Under the pieces are notes generated by a model, which saw only the letters and a program-made list of their open reading frames with translations, made no database searches and was not told where the DNA came from. This document shows, one piece after another, positions 9,101 through 18,281 of a DNA stretch of 64,000 nucleotides. The position numbers were made by a program, and so were the translations under genes. The stretch comes from Flavihumibacter fluvii. Lineage in GTDB: Bacteria; Bacteroidota; Bacteroidia; Chitinophagales; Chitinophagaceae. How positions within the stretch are numbered: position 1 is the stretch's first letter; the number at the start of each line of letters is the position of its first letter. The DNA lies in NCBI RefSeq assembly GCF_018595675.2, contig NZ_CP092333.1:2008001-2072000 (forward strand). Reading direction: 5' to 3'.

Positions 9101-9751
9101 CTCGATAAAGAAAAGGAAGTGACAGGCATCTTTATCAGTGGGCATCCGCTCGACCATTTCAAGTTTGAAATGCGTCATTACAATATTGTACCCTTGCAGG
9201 ATTTCAACGAAATCAAGGACAATACATTACTGATCTCTAACGGGAGGCAATATAGGCTGGCCGGTCTGGTGATCGACGGACAACACCGCATCACTAAAAC
9301 AGGCCGGAATTTTGGGGCATTGACCCTTGAAGATTATTCCGGAAAAACTGAACTCATGTTATGGGGCGATGATTATATGCGATTCAAAGATTATCTCGAC
9401 AAGGGTAAAAACCTCTTTATAACCGGTTCCTTCAAATCACGATTCAATACAGAGCAGTATGAATTCAAGATTGAGCGGATTTCACTGTTGGAAACGATTA
9501 AACAATCACTGACTAAACAATTGGTCCTTTATGTGGAACCCAGGCATATTTCCGCTGAGATGATTGGTTTCCTGGAAGGTAATATGCGCAAGTTTCCTGG
9601 CAAGACTGGTATCCGTATTAACCTGATGGAACAACAGGCCAAATCGATCACCAGCTTGTACAGTATTGAACATGGACTTGAAATGAATGACGAATTGACG
9701 GCATGGCTGCAACAACAGCCTGAATTAGATATTAAAATTGATACAAATTGA
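6107..9751 (+). CDS. dnaE: DNA polymerase III alpha subunit
   Basis: The replicative DNA polymerase catalytic subunit. The start is placed at ATG 6107 (MSMSKF, with 6113 as an alternative). Earlier in-frame codons from 6017 would overlap the divergent promoter and precede the conserved N-terminus HLHCHTQYSLLDG. The PHP domain occupies about 1-290 (HCHTQ, TDHGNMFG). The polymerase core shows GPGRGSAAGS and the catalytic PDIDTDFDDDGR, with D429 and D431, plus a third aspartate D607 in IKMDFLGLKTL. A helix-hairpin-helix region (GLKGVGEAA) and an OB-fold near residue 1040 (LTLEDYSGKTELMLW) follow. It lacks the proofreading exonuclease domain of PolC, as expected for DnaE1. Length (1214) is full. 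Confidence 0.97.
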   Translation: MSMSKFSHLHCHTQYSLLDGAASIQSLYKKAVKDKMPAIAITDHGNMFGAFEFVAEAYKHKGEDGKPLVKPVVGCEFYVVADRHRKTFTKEQKDQRFHQVLLAKNAVGYQNLIKLTSLGFVEGMYSKYPRIDKELIEKYHEGLIATTCCIGAYVPQTILHGSEDAAETEFKWWFDMFGEDYFIELQRHALKEQEIINQTLLKFAKKYNVPVIATNDSHYTEKDDANAHDILLCINTGEKQSTPGFDDFVNDDANIRNRRFKFPNDQFYFKNTEEMTALFSDVPEAIDNTNRIVDRVELLNLKKDILLPAFPIPKEFQVHADSNLNQWEYLQHITQEGAKFRYSNLTPEIQERLDFELFTIKTMGFAGYFLIVSDFIQAGRDLGVFVGPGRGSAAGSVVAYCIGITNIDPIKYNLLFERFLNPDRKSMPDIDTDFDDDGRQKVIDYVVQKYGKNQVAQIVTYGTMAAKMSIKDVARVLDLPLAESNALAKMVPDKPGIELGRVLKAPITDKDGEKSLESKEQLGPEDIDNVKKLREIYRGTDIRAHVLQEAERLEGSVRNTGLHAAGIIIAPDDLMNIIPVCTAKDSDLLVTQIEGSIIEDAGVIKMDFLGLKTLTIIKNALALIKQNHGIEIVIDDVPLDDDKTFELYQRADTIGTFQFESPGMQKYLRDLKPDQFADLIAMNALYRPGPLAYIPNFIDRKHGKEAISYDLEEMKEYLEETYGITVYQEQVMLLAQKIGGFSKGDADVLRKAMGKKQKSVLDKMKTQFVQGAVKKGHAAETLEKIWTDWEAFAQYAFNKSHSTCYAFVAYQTAYLKAHYPSEYMAAVLNNAGSIEKITFFMEECKRMGLNVLGPDINESHKGFAVNKAGAIRFGLGGLKGVGEAAVDSLIGEREKNGPYLSVFDMIKRINQRAVNKKTLESLAHAGGFDCFPELHRAQYFFIPTGDTSTGLEKIIKFGNIFQAQSLGSSNTLFGDLPAVLDLPSPKIPACDPWTLTERLDKEKEVTGIFISGHPLDHFKFEMRHYNIVPLQDFNEIKDNTLLISNGRQYRLAGLVIDGQHRITKTGRNFGALTLEDYSGKTELMLWGDDYMRFKDYLDKGKNLFITGSFKSRFNTEQYEFKIERISLLETIKQSLTKQLVLYVEPRHISAEMIGFLEGNMRKFPGKTGIRINLMEQQAKSITSLYSIEHGLEMNDELTAWLQQQPELDIKIDTN

Positions 9752-9802
9752 CCGATTTCCAGAATTGTGTCTGCCATAACAGTTCATTTCAACCAAGGGA
9801 CC

Positions 9803-9810
9803 TATTTTTG
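9803..9810 (+). promoter_or_regulatory. -7 promoter box for trxA
   Basis: TATTTTTG matches TAnnTTTG exactly and lies 39 bases before the trxA ATG. No convincing -33 TTTG was seen at 19-21 bases upstream. Confidence 0.45.
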
Positions 9811-9849
9811 TGTTCTATATCAGACTAACAAACTTAAAACTCAATAATT

Positions 9850-10167
9850 ATGGCTTTAGAATTTACCGATGCCAACTTCCAGAATGAAGTACTGGCTTCA
9901 GATCAGTTAAGTGTCATTGATTTCTGGGCGGAGTGGTGCGGACCTTGTCGTGCTATCGGACCAGTTATTGAAGAGCTGTCAAAAGAATATAACGGGAAAG
10001 TAAAGATCGGCAAAGTAAATGTCGATAATAACCCACAACTATCTATAAACTATGGCATTACATCAATTCCGGCTATTCTTTTTGTAAAAAATGGCCAGGT
10101 TGTTGATAAATTGGTGGGTGCACAGCCGAAAGCCAATTTTGTAAAGAAAATTGAAGCACATATTTAA
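9850..10167 (+). CDS. trxA: Thioredoxin
   Basis: A small cytoplasmic dithiol/disulfide oxidoreductase that supplies electrons to ribonucleotide reductase, methionine sulfoxide reductases and peroxidases. The active site WCGPC spans residues 29-33 (C30, C33). The conserved cis-proline is in [14 protein letters not shown], and the length of 105 residues is typical. No signal peptide is present, so it is cytosolic. It has its own promoter and terminator and appears monocistronic. It could be the reductant chain for MsrA enzymes, although the msrA product here looks exported. Confidence 0.96.
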   Translation: MALEFTDANFQNEVLASDQLSVIDFWAEWCGPCRAIGPVIEELSKEYNGKVKIGKVNVDNNPQLSINYGITSIPAILFVKNGQVVDKLVGAQPKANFVKKIEAHI

Positions 10168-10185
10168 TTGACCTTCATATGATTG

Positions 10186-10218
10186 AAAAAGGCTGCCCTT
10201 ACCCGGCAGCTTTTTTTT
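10186..10218 (+). terminator. Intrinsic terminator of trxA
   Basis: Stem GCTGCC / GGCAGC (10192-10197 with 10205-10210) is followed by eight T residues at 10211-10218. Confidence 0.9.
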
Positions 10219-10311
10219 GGCTGTAAGAATATCACATGGCCATTGGTCGAAAAAACAGCCAGGCGGGTAAGAAAACACCCATTTACCCGTTGTTGAACAA
10301 GATTCACGCCT

Positions 10312-12087
10312 ATGAGACATCCAATATCCTGCCCAAGTTGGGTTTACTTCCTGCTTGTGGTCATCATCAGTTCATGCCATAAGACCGATATAGGTCCGGG
10401 TACCGTAGAAACTCCCACCAAGGAGAACGCCAATCTGGTCAGCATCGGATTAAACGGAAGGGTTATTGATGAGTTACAAAATCCGGTTAATGGTGCCATT
10501 GTAAGGTCTGGTAACCAGTTAGCCCAAACAGATATAAACGGTAATTTCAGTTTTTCCAACCTGATGGTGAATCCGGCAGCCACCTTAATTGAGGTAAGTA
10601 AATCCGGGTTTTTCAAGTCCTATAAAACCATCCAGGTTCAACCAGAGTCAGACCAGTTTGTTGATATAAGTTTAAAGCCCCAGGCCGATGGCCATACTTT
10701 CAATGCTGCTGCAGGTACAAATTTCGAACTAACCGATGGAGCCATATTAAATTTTCAGTCTGAAACAATAGCCGATAAAATCAGTTCGCAGCAATATTCC
10801 GGAATTGTCCGTCTTTCAGCATATTCATACAACAGCGGTGATGGCCGTTTTTTCAGTTTATTACCTGGCGTTAAAGGATATAACCTGAGTAAAAGGGATG
10901 TAGTACTCCAGCCAATTTCTATGCTGGTCACGGAGCTCACTGGTGCATCAGGACAAAGCTTACAACTCAGCGCAGGGAAGACCGCCAGCCTTAAATTCCC
11001 TATTGCTGATATAGACCTGGGCAGTGCGCCTGCAACAATTTCAATGTGGCATTATGATATAAATAATGGTATTTGGATGGAAGAAGGAAAGGCTGTCAAA
11101 AACGGGAATTATTATGAGGCAACAGTTGGTCATTTTTCGATATGGGCATGCGGAACTGCTGAGCCACTGATCTCACTGCAGGCAAATATTACAGATAAAA
11201 ATGATAATGGCTTGCCGTATTCCAGGCTGCAATTATTTTCAGAAAATGGGCAAAGGATAGTTTCTACGATAAACAGGACCGATGGCAATGGCTATATAAC
11301 CATGCCGGCCCCTGCGGGTCAGGCGCTGGAATTCAGGATCATCAATGATTGTGGGGAAGTTTTAGTCTCCCGGAAAATCAATTCCGGCAGTAATCCAGGA
11401 TTATGGCTGGGAAAAGTAAATGCAGCTGTGGCAGGTGTTAATTCCACCACCATAACAGGCCAGGTTGAAAATTGTAAAAGTAATTCAGTGTATAATGGCC
11501 ATGTAAGCCTCGAACTTGAAGGCAGGATCTACAGGGCAAGAATAAGCGAAGGCAAGTTTTCAGTGAGCGTTAACCGCTGCTCATCTGCAGGCGCAAATGC
11601 AAACCTGATCGCAGTAGATGATGCAGGAAACCAGGAAAGTGGCTTAATGAAATTTGCCATTCAATCCGGAACAAATAACCTGGGCATCATCAGTACTTGT
11701 GATCCCCGGACAAGCCAGTTTATCAGTTATAATATCAATGGTACCAACTATTTATTACAAGCTCCGGCAGATTCATTAGTGCAGGCTGTGTCTACCCTGC
11801 CAAACAAAACAACCATACTATGTTACAGGGGAACAGACAGATCAAAAGCAGCCTTCACATTTACATTCAGCGGGATTCCAAAACCTGGTCAATATCCTGT
11901 AAGTGCATTAAGCATTAGCCAGGATAAACTCGCATTTACACCCAATGGAAATATAGCCGTTGAAGTAACGAATTATGGTGAGCCAGGGGGCTTTATTACG
12001 GGAAAGTGCATGGGTAAGGTGAAATCATCTTTGTCAAACCAGTCACTTCCCTTTTCCTTCAGTTTTAAAGTACTTCGTAACTTTTAG
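10312..12087 (+). CDS. Lipoprotein with carboxypeptidase-regulatory-like domain
   Basis: A 591-residue surface or periplasmic lipoprotein of unknown function. The signal sequence ends VVIISSCHK, giving a lipidated cysteine at C22. Residues about 48-125 have the pattern of a CarboxypepD_reg-like beta-sandwich (GRVIDELQNPVNGAIV, then TDINGNFSF and a KSGFFKSYK turn). A second similar module appears near 295-350 (DKNDNGLPYSRLQLF, TDGNGYITMPAP), and another near 375-470. The rest is beta-rich with scattered cysteines. No catalytic motif is visible. Such modules are common in Bacteroidota outer-surface proteins and may only be structural. It ends one base from the stop of the convergent transporter gene, with no terminator between them. 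Confidence 0.7.
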   Translation: MRHPISCPSWVYFLLVVIISSCHKTDIGPGTVETPTKENANLVSIGLNGRVIDELQNPVNGAIVRSGNQLAQTDINGNFSFSNLMVNPAATLIEVSKSGFFKSYKTIQVQPESDQFVDISLKPQADGHTFNAAAGTNFELTDGAILNFQSETIADKISSQQYSGIVRLSAYSYNSGDGRFFSLLPGVKGYNLSKRDVVLQPISMLVTELTGASGQSLQLSAGKTASLKFPIADIDLGSAPATISMWHYDINNGIWMEEGKAVKNGNYYEATVGHFSIWACGTAEPLISLQANITDKNDNGLPYSRLQLFSENGQRIVSTINRTDGNGYITMPAPAGQALEFRIINDCGEVLVSRKINSGSNPGLWLGKVNAAVAGVNSTTITGQVENCKSNSVYNGHVSLELEGRIYRARISEGKFSVSVNRCSSAGANANLIAVDDAGNQESGLMKFAIQSGTNNLGIISTCDPRTSQFISYNINGTNYLLQAPADSLVQAVSTLPNKTTILCYRGTDRSKAAFTFTFSGIPKPGQYPVSALSISQDKLAFTPNGNIAVEVTNYGEPGGFITGKCMGKVKSSLSNQSLPFSFSFKVLRNF

Positions 12088-12088
12088 G

Positions 12089-13351
12089 CTACATTAAAAT
12101 ACCTGCAATAGTTGCGCTCAGGTAAGAGGCCAGGGTTCCGCAAAATAAGGCTTTCAGGCCGAGCCTTGCCAGGTCCGCCCTTCGTCCGGGTGCGATCTCT
12201 CCAATTCCGCCAATTTGCATTCCAACAGAACTGAAATTTGCAAAACCACAGATGGCCACACTAACGATCAGCAATCCTTTCTCTGAAACGACGGGAACTG
12301 AATGATTGGTAAGGTTTTGAAAAGCCACGAATTCATTAATCGTGAGTTTTTGACCGAGTAAGGTGGCTACATTGTCAACATCCTGAAATGGCACACCCAT
12401 CGCCCACGCAAAAGGGTAAAATACCTTTCCGAAAATATAGTTCAGGCTAAGTTCAAATGAGGGATTGAAAAGATGCCCGATTTTTATTAGGATCCAGTCG
12501 AAGCAAGCGATCACGGCGATGAAGCCGATCAGCATCGCGATCACGTTCATAGCAATTTTAAATCCATCACCCGCACCATGTGAAATGGCATCAACTACAT
12601 TGGTATAATGACTTTTCACTTCAAGTTTTACCGTACCCATAGTCTGGCTTTCTTCAGTTTCCGGAAAAACAATTTTTGAAATTACCAGGGCGCCCGGGGC
12701 GGCCATCAGGCTGGCCATAATCAATTTAGGCGCGAGGTCGAATCCGGCCTGGGCCCCCATATTGGCATATACTACCAGGATACCACCGGCAATACAGGCA
12801 AGGCTTCCACTCATACTGGCCAGCAATTCACTCATGGTCATGGTCTGGAGATAAGGCCTGATCATTACCTGGGCTTCAACCTGGCCAACAAAAGCGCTGG
12901 CCACATTACTTAATGCTTCGGCTCCGCTGACCCGCATCACATAGTTCATTGCCCGGGCTATTACAGCCACGATTCTTTGCATGATGCCAAAATGGTATAA
13001 AATAGCAACAAGAGCGCAAACCAGGATAATGGTGGCAGTTACATTAAAAGCAAAGACAAAACCAGAATTTACATAATTACTTACTGAGCCACCTGGCTGG
13101 GAAACCGCAATACCTCCATATACGAATGCAGCACCTTTTCTGGCGAAAACCTCAATTTTTTCCATACCCTTTCCCAAAAACTGAAAAAAACTGGTCACAG
13201 CAGGCACTTTCATGATCAATACGGCAATCACAAGTTGCAAAATGATACCACTACACACTACCCTGTAATTGATCTTCCTTTTATTGTTCGAAAAAAGGTA
13301 AGCCAAGCCCAAAATCAGGATAATGCCTATAATTCCCTGGAACCGCCCCAT
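12089..13351 (-). CDS. CNT-family nucleoside transporter (NupC-like)
   Basis: A concentrative nucleoside transporter that imports nucleosides with Na+ or H+ across the inner membrane. At 420 residues it has several transmembrane segments, starting with IIGIILILGLAYLFS, and the CNT core sequences GFVFAFNVTATIILVCALV, SGAEALSNVASAFVGQVEAQ and GSLACIAGGILVVYANMGA. The late segment CGFANFSSVGMQIGGIGEIAP is typical of the family and includes substrate-contact residues. It stands alone on the minus strand. Ion coupling and purine/pyrimidine preference cannot be judged from sequence alone. Confidence 0.93.
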   Translation of the reverse strand: MGRFQGIIGIILILGLAYLFSNNKRKINYRVVCSGIILQLVIAVLIMKVPAVTSFFQFLGKGMEKIEVFARKGAAFVYGGIAVSQPGGSVSNYVNSGFVFAFNVTATIILVCALVAILYHFGIMQRIVAVIARAMNYVMRVSGAEALSNVASAFVGQVEAQVMIRPYLQTMTMSELLASMSGSLACIAGGILVVYANMGAQAGFDLAPKLIMASLMAAPGALVISKIVFPETEESQTMGTVKLEVKSHYTNVVDAISHGAGDGFKIAMNVIAMLIGFIAVIACFDWILIKIGHLFNPSFELSLNYIFGKVFYPFAWAMGVPFQDVDNVATLLGQKLTINEFVAFQNLTNHSVPVVSEKGLLIVSVAICGFANFSSVGMQIGGIGEIAPGRRADLARLGLKALFCGTLASYLSATIAGILM

Positions 13352-13391
13352 GCCTATTGGTTTTTGGCAAGCAAGATAGAAGATTTTAAGC

Positions 13392-13426
13392 TTTGTTGTG
13401 AGCTTGGTGAGTAGCCGTTATCTTTG
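13392..13426 (+). promoter_or_regulatory. Promoter of the T9SS protein gene
   Basis: The -7 box TATCTTTG (13419-13426) matches TAnnTTTG. Upstream CTTTGTTG supplies TTTG at 13392-13395 (23-base spacer) or TTG at 13396-13398 (20-base spacer). The box lies across the upstream TTG at 13424, so translation must begin further down at ATG 13445 or 13451. Confidence 0.55.
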
Positions 13427-13444
13427 CTATTCGCCTGTGGCATA

Positions 13445-16400
13445 ATGTACATGAAAAAGAAATTTGTCTTTTTGTTCTGGATTTTATTGTCTGTTATCCC
13501 TTCCCTATTCGCACAGAAGGGAAAGATTCAGGCAACAACAGGCCGACTCACTGGTTCAACAAATAATCTCCGGGATATAATACCAGACCCCAACCAATTA
13601 AATATTCCCATCCGGGATAAAAAAGGCCTTTTCTGGAACCGTGGTAAAAGAAAAAATCCAGTCATCCATTGGGATAAGTATGCTAAAGCTTTTAAGGAAG
13701 ACCCATTAAGAAATAAAATTCCCCTGAAAAAATTACAGCAAGGCACTGCAGGCTTTTCCGTTTTATCCCCTGAAATAGCCATCAACCGGGAAGGGATGAC
13801 TGCTTCTGAACTTACACCTGCAGATCCTACCTTGTGTGTTGGGCCCAACCATGTAATTCAGATGGTAAATGGACCCTCAGGCTCCTATTTCCAGGTATTC
13901 AATAAGGCTGGTCAACCTTTAAAAGCGCCTGCCTATCTGGACAACCTGCCTAATACCAGTGTATATAGTGGAGCCGGAGATGGCATTTGCCTGTATGATC
14001 AGTATGCCGACCGGTACATCATGACGGAATTCGGAACACCCGAAGGAGGATCAGATATAAATACGCTGGTCTTTTTTGTTTCCAAGACCAATGATCCCAT
14101 GCAGGCCTGGTATGTATACCAATTTACAGACACGACTTATTTTCCTGATTATCCGAAAATTTCAGTTTGGGATGACCAATCCTATTTTGCTACTTCACGT
14201 GATTTTTCTTTGCCCGGTAGCGAGTTTGCCGGTATTTCTTTTTATGCATTTAATAAGCAACAAATGCTGGAAGGTGCAACTTCGGTGCAGATGCAAAGGG
14301 TCAGGTTGGTTAATACAGAAAAGTATGATGGAGCGGCACCGGTCAATGCATTCGGACCCTCTCCCCCTGTTGCAGGAACACCGGGTTTATTTACCTACAG
14401 GAATGATGATGGCAGAACCGTAGATGATGATGCAGACAGTGTGGTGTTATTAAGTTTTAGTGTGGATTACAATAATCCCGATAATAGCCGGTTTACCACA
14501 ATGAGTTCTATACTAAGTGCACCTTTCAACAGTTTGATCTGTGAAAACGGGGGATATTTCCAGGCCTGCGTTACCGTTCCGGGGAATAATCCGGCACTTT
14601 TAGCAACGACTGCTTTTATTATGGACAAACCGGTTTACCGGAGGTTTGCGGATCATGAATCGATTCTTGTTTATCATACTGTAAATGCCGGGCCACCTGG
14701 TATCGCAGGTATCCGCTGGCATGAACTAAGGAAGACCTCCGGTAAATGGGAAATGCACCAGGAAGGGACTTATTCACCTGATGCGACCCACCGGTTTTTC
14801 CCTTCCATGAATTTTAATGGCAATGGGCAGATTGCTGCAGTTTTTAATGCTGCTTCTTCCACTTTGTGGCCTTCGATTAGGGTTGCCGGAAGGAATGAAA
14901 CTGACCCGCCAGGTAGTTTGCCAGCTGATGAAACAACCATCGCTAATGGAACCGGATATGGTACATTTTCTTCAAGGTGGGGAGACTATAATATGATCTC
15001 ACCAGACCCCGGCAATGATTCCCTGTTTTGGCTGACCTCTATGTACGGCGCTGCAGATGGCTGGAAAACCAAACTGGCTGCCATTAAACTGGCTGCCAAC
15101 AAAATGCTGGATGCTAAATTATCAAGCATTATTTCCCCATTAAGCGGCCAGGTATATTGTGATCCTGCTGATGTAGTAACCCGGATTCAATTGGGAAACA
15201 GCGGTACAACAAAATTAACGACAGTCCGGATTAACTGGCAGGTCAACAATGGACCGATACAACACACGAACTGGACCGGCAGCCTGACTTATGGCAGCAC
15301 CATACCGGTTAACCTACCCCTTAAATTGTCTACACAAGGTGAATACTCGCTAAGAATTTTCCTGACCCTTCCCAATGGCGGTGTTGATGAAAGACTTTCC
15401 AATGATACAATGGCTGTGTCATTTACAGTTCAGAAACCCATAGCAGGTACAATTACGCAGGGTTTTGAATCAGGCACCTTCCCTCCTGCTGGCTGGAAGG
15501 TGATTAATCCAAATGCGGGATCTATTACCTGGGCAAGGACCATTGCCGCTAAAAACAGCGGATCAGCTTCAGTATTTATGAACTTGTTTAATTATAACAG
15601 TCCTGATGATCAGGACTTCCTGGTATCTCCGAGTATGCTACTGCAAAATGTTGATTCAGTAATTATAAGTTTCGCTCATGCACACAAACCTTATTCTGCA
15701 TCTCCAGAATTTTCAGATACTTTAATGTTGATGGCATCATTAGATTGCGGCAATAGTTTTACGGAACTGATCTGGAAAAAAGGCGGGCAGTCTCTGGCCA
15801 GCACAACAGGTACCAGTGGCGACATCAACTGGGTGCCAGGTGATGATGAATGGATTACAAATACAATTAGTGTTCCGGTCTCTGCGTTTAAAAATACGGA
15901 AAACATAAAATTTGCATGGATAAGTATCAATAAGTTCGGGCAAAACATTTATGTTGATGATATCAGTATCAGACCCTATACATTACCGCAAAGGGATATT
16001 GCGCTGCTTCGCATCATTGATCCTTTGGAAAGAATTTGCTACAATTCTGTAAACCCAACTTTTGAAATCAGGAATAACGGCCGCGAAACACTGAATAGAT
16101 TTGACATTTCGATACAATTGAATAAAGGCGAAATAATGCACCGAACCATCAGCGGGTTATCCATTTCTACGGGCGATGTATATGTGCTATCCTATGATAG
16201 CCTGTTAAATAGTTTCATTAATGGTACTAATTCTTTCACTGCTTTTATTTCAGCACCAAACGGATTGGCCGATCAGGTAACATCAAACGATACGATCAAA
16301 CAAAAAGTTTTCCTGTTTACAACCATAAACCCACCTTGGACAGAAAGTTTTGAGAACACGGTATTTCCACCACAGAATTGGGACACGAATAGCACATCTG

Positions 16401-17140
16401 ATTCCTTAGGATGGCAGGGTACAAATTCAGCAGCTACTACAGGCACGCATTCAGCATTTACCAGAAATTTCACCAATACCAAACCTGGAGATGAGGCTTT
16501 ATTATTCATGCCTCCTACGCTAGCTGGAAATGTAGATTCTATCTTTTTAAAATTCGATCTGGCGTATATTAACGCAAAATCACCTGATGTACCAACTGAT
16601 ACTCTGCAGGTATGGCTGGTGCAGAATTGCGGACCCTCGGGATTATTATTGTACAGCAAATGGGGGGAAACCTTGGAGACAGTAACAGATCCGAATATCC
16701 CGGGCACTATTGAGTTCCTGCCAACCTCCAGATCACAATGGCGGACTGATTCAATTTTACTTACCGGATTGGCAAGAGAAAATGAGCCGATCCAATTGTA
16801 TTTCAAAAATGTCAGCAACAACAACAATAATCTTTACCTGGATAATGTCAGGTTCTATACTGTAACTTTGCCCGCGAAATTGAAAGAAGAAGGCTACCTG
16901 GTTACTCCAAATCCAACGACCGGACTGATCCAGGTGCGGCATTACAATAACCAGGAGAACCTTAAGCGTATTGAAGTTGTTAATATGCTGGGACAATTAA
17001 CCTGGTCACAGTCGTATAGTGGAAATGCCGGTAGCAATATTCTGGTCAATATCAGTAACCAACCTGCCGGAGTTTATAATGTTCGTCTTATCTATAATAA
17101 TAGTGTGAAGAATACACGCATCATAAAGACCCAACAATAA
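13445..17140 (+). CDS. Large T9SS-secreted protein with two choice-of-anchor-J-like domains
   Basis: A 1231-residue secreted protein. The start at ATG 13445 (MYMKKK; 13451 also possible) follows from the promoter box just upstream. The signal peptide is Lys-rich, then hydrophobic, ending LFAQKG. Residues about 100-560 form a beta-rich domain of unknown type (SELTPADPTLCVGPNHV near its start). Two related segments, near 675-840 (FESGTFPPAGW) and 965-1120 (FENTVFPPQNW), have the pattern of choice-of-anchor-J/cleaved-adhesin jelly rolls. The last 80 residues (VTPNPTTGLIQV, then NMLGQ and PAGVYNVRLI) are a type A T9SS sorting domain, so the protein crosses the outer membrane and is probably cell-surface bound. 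The role is likely adhesion or a surface enzyme of unknown activity. Confidence 0.85.
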   Translation: MYMKKKFVFLFWILLSVIPSLFAQKGKIQATTGRLTGSTNNLRDIIPDPNQLNIPIRDKKGLFWNRGKRKNPVIHWDKYAKAFKEDPLRNKIPLKKLQQGTAGFSVLSPEIAINREGMTASELTPADPTLCVGPNHVIQMVNGPSGSYFQVFNKAGQPLKAPAYLDNLPNTSVYSGAGDGICLYDQYADRYIMTEFGTPEGGSDINTLVFFVSKTNDPMQAWYVYQFTDTTYFPDYPKISVWDDQSYFATSRDFSLPGSEFAGISFYAFNKQQMLEGATSVQMQRVRLVNTEKYDGAAPVNAFGPSPPVAGTPGLFTYRNDDGRTVDDDADSVVLLSFSVDYNNPDNSRFTTMSSILSAPFNSLICENGGYFQACVTVPGNNPALLATTAFIMDKPVYRRFADHESILVYHTVNAGPPGIAGIRWHELRKTSGKWEMHQEGTYSPDATHRFFPSMNFNGNGQIAAVFNAASSTLWPSIRVAGRNETDPPGSLPADETTIANGTGYGTFSSRWGDYNMISPDPGNDSLFWLTSMYGAADGWKTKLAAIKLAANKMLDAKLSSIISPLSGQVYCDPADVVTRIQLGNSGTTKLTTVRINWQVNNGPIQHTNWTGSLTYGSTIPVNLPLKLSTQGEYSLRIFLTLPNGGVDERLSNDTMAVSFTVQKPIAGTITQGFESGTFPPAGWKVINPNAGSITWARTIAAKNSGSASVFMNLFNYNSPDDQDFLVSPSMLLQNVDSVIISFAHAHKPYSASPEFSDTLMLMASLDCGNSFTELIWKKGGQSLASTTGTSGDINWVPGDDEWITNTISVPVSAFKNTENIKFAWISINKFGQNIYVDDISIRPYTLPQRDIALLRIIDPLERICYNSVNPTFEIRNNGRETLNRFDISIQLNKGEIMHRTISGLSISTGDVYVLSYDSLLNSFINGTNSFTAFISAPNGLADQVTSNDTIKQKVFLFTTINPPWTESFENTVFPPQNWDTNSTSDSLGWQGTNSAATTGTHSAFTRNFTNTKPGDEALLFMPPTLAGNVDSIFLKFDLAYINAKSPDVPTDTLQVWLVQNCGPSGLLLYSKWGETLETVTDPNIPGTIEFLPTSRSQWRTDSILLTGLARENEPIQLYFKNVSNNNNNLYLDNVRFYTVTLPAKLKEEGYLVTPNPTTGLIQVRHYNNQENLKRIEVVNMLGQLTWSQSYSGNAGSNILVNISNQPAGVYNVRLIYNNSVKNTRIIKTQQ

Positions 17141-17141
17141 C

Positions 17142-18281
17142 ATGAACGACCTTGATGTAAAACGTATAAATAGCCTGGTGTCTGAACCTGAGCTTAAGCA
17201 AATCGGCCATAAGATAATTTCCGGTGAAAGAGTTTCGCCGGCAGAGGGAATCTTGCTTTTTGAAAAAGGTAGCCTATCCTGGCTGGGCGCTTTGGCAAAT
17301 TATGTACGGGAAAAAATGCATGGTGACAAAACTTATTTCAACAGGAATTTCCATATTGAACCTACGAATATATGTGTGTTCAGCTGTAATTTTTGTTCAT
17401 ATTCAAAACTCTATGCACATAAAGAAGAAGGCTGGGAATTAACCATTGATCAAATGCTGGATATTGTAAGAAAATATGATGGACAGCCTGTTACCGAGGT
17501 ACATATTGTTGGCGGTGTACACCCCAAATTAACCCTGGCTTTTTTTGCTGAATTACTTAGTGCAATAAAAACTTACCGGCCCAATCTGCATATCAAAGGC
17601 TTCACCCCGGTTGAATTGGATTATATGTTCAGGAAGGCAAAAGTATCTGTTGAAGACGGCATGAAATTATTACAGAATGCCGGTCTGGATTCCTTGCCAG
17701 GCGGCGGTGCTGAAATCTTCAGCCCTGAAATCCGGGAAAAGATTTGTGCAGATAAAGTTGATGGAAATGGTTGGTTGTATATCCATAAAGTAGCCCACCA
17801 ATTAGGAATGCATAGCAATGCCACCATGCTTTATGGTCATATAGAAAATTATGGCCACCGGATAGACCATATGGAGCAACTACGGAACCTCCAGGATGAA
17901 ACAGGAGGATTCAACACTTTTATTCCACTTAAATTCCGGAATAAGGATAATGAGATGAGTTACCTGCCGGAAAGCAGTATTGTAGAAGACATGAAAATGT
18001 ATGCTGTGGCCAGGTTGTATATGGACAATTTCCCACACCTGAAGGCCTATTGGCCGATGCTGGGTAGAAACAATGCCCAGTTGTCTCTTTCATTTGGTGT
18101 AAATGACATCGATGGCACTATCGATGATTCCACAAAAATTTACAGTATGGCCGGATCTGAAGAACAAAATCCTTCAATGAGCACTAGCCAGTTGGTTCAA
18201 TTGATCAGGCAGGTAAAAAGGCACCCGGTTGAAAGAGACACCCTTTACCAGGAAATCAGGGATTATTCCCTGTCTGTGTAA
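17142..18281 (+). CDS. mqnE: Aminofutalosine synthase MqnE (radical SAM)
   Basis: A radical-SAM enzyme of the futalosine route to menaquinone; it joins the chorismate-derived enolpyruvyl benzoate with SAM to give aminofutalosine. The [4Fe-4S]-binding CxxxCxxC is C78-C82-C85 (NICVFSCNFCSYSK). The family segments EVHIVGGVHP and LPGGGAEIF distinguish it from MqnC. At 379 residues it is full length and cytosolic. Its ATG lies one base after the stop of the upstream T9SS gene, suggesting co-transcription with an unrelated surface protein. No other mqn gene is in the window. Its 3' end overlaps the convergent TolC gene by 26 bases. Confidence 0.94.
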   Translation: MNDLDVKRINSLVSEPELKQIGHKIISGERVSPAEGILLFEKGSLSWLGALANYVREKMHGDKTYFNRNFHIEPTNICVFSCNFCSYSKLYAHKEEGWELTIDQMLDIVRKYDGQPVTEVHIVGGVHPKLTLAFFAELLSAIKTYRPNLHIKGFTPVELDYMFRKAKVSVEDGMKLLQNAGLDSLPGGGAEIFSPEIREKICADKVDGNGWLYIHKVAHQLGMHSNATMLYGHIENYGHRIDHMEQLRNLQDETGGFNTFIPLKFRNKDNEMSYLPESSIVEDMKMYAVARLYMDNFPHLKAYWPMLGRNNAQLSLSFGVNDIDGTIDDSTKIYSMAGSEEQNPSMSTSQLVQLIRQVKRHPVERDTLYQEIRDYSLSV

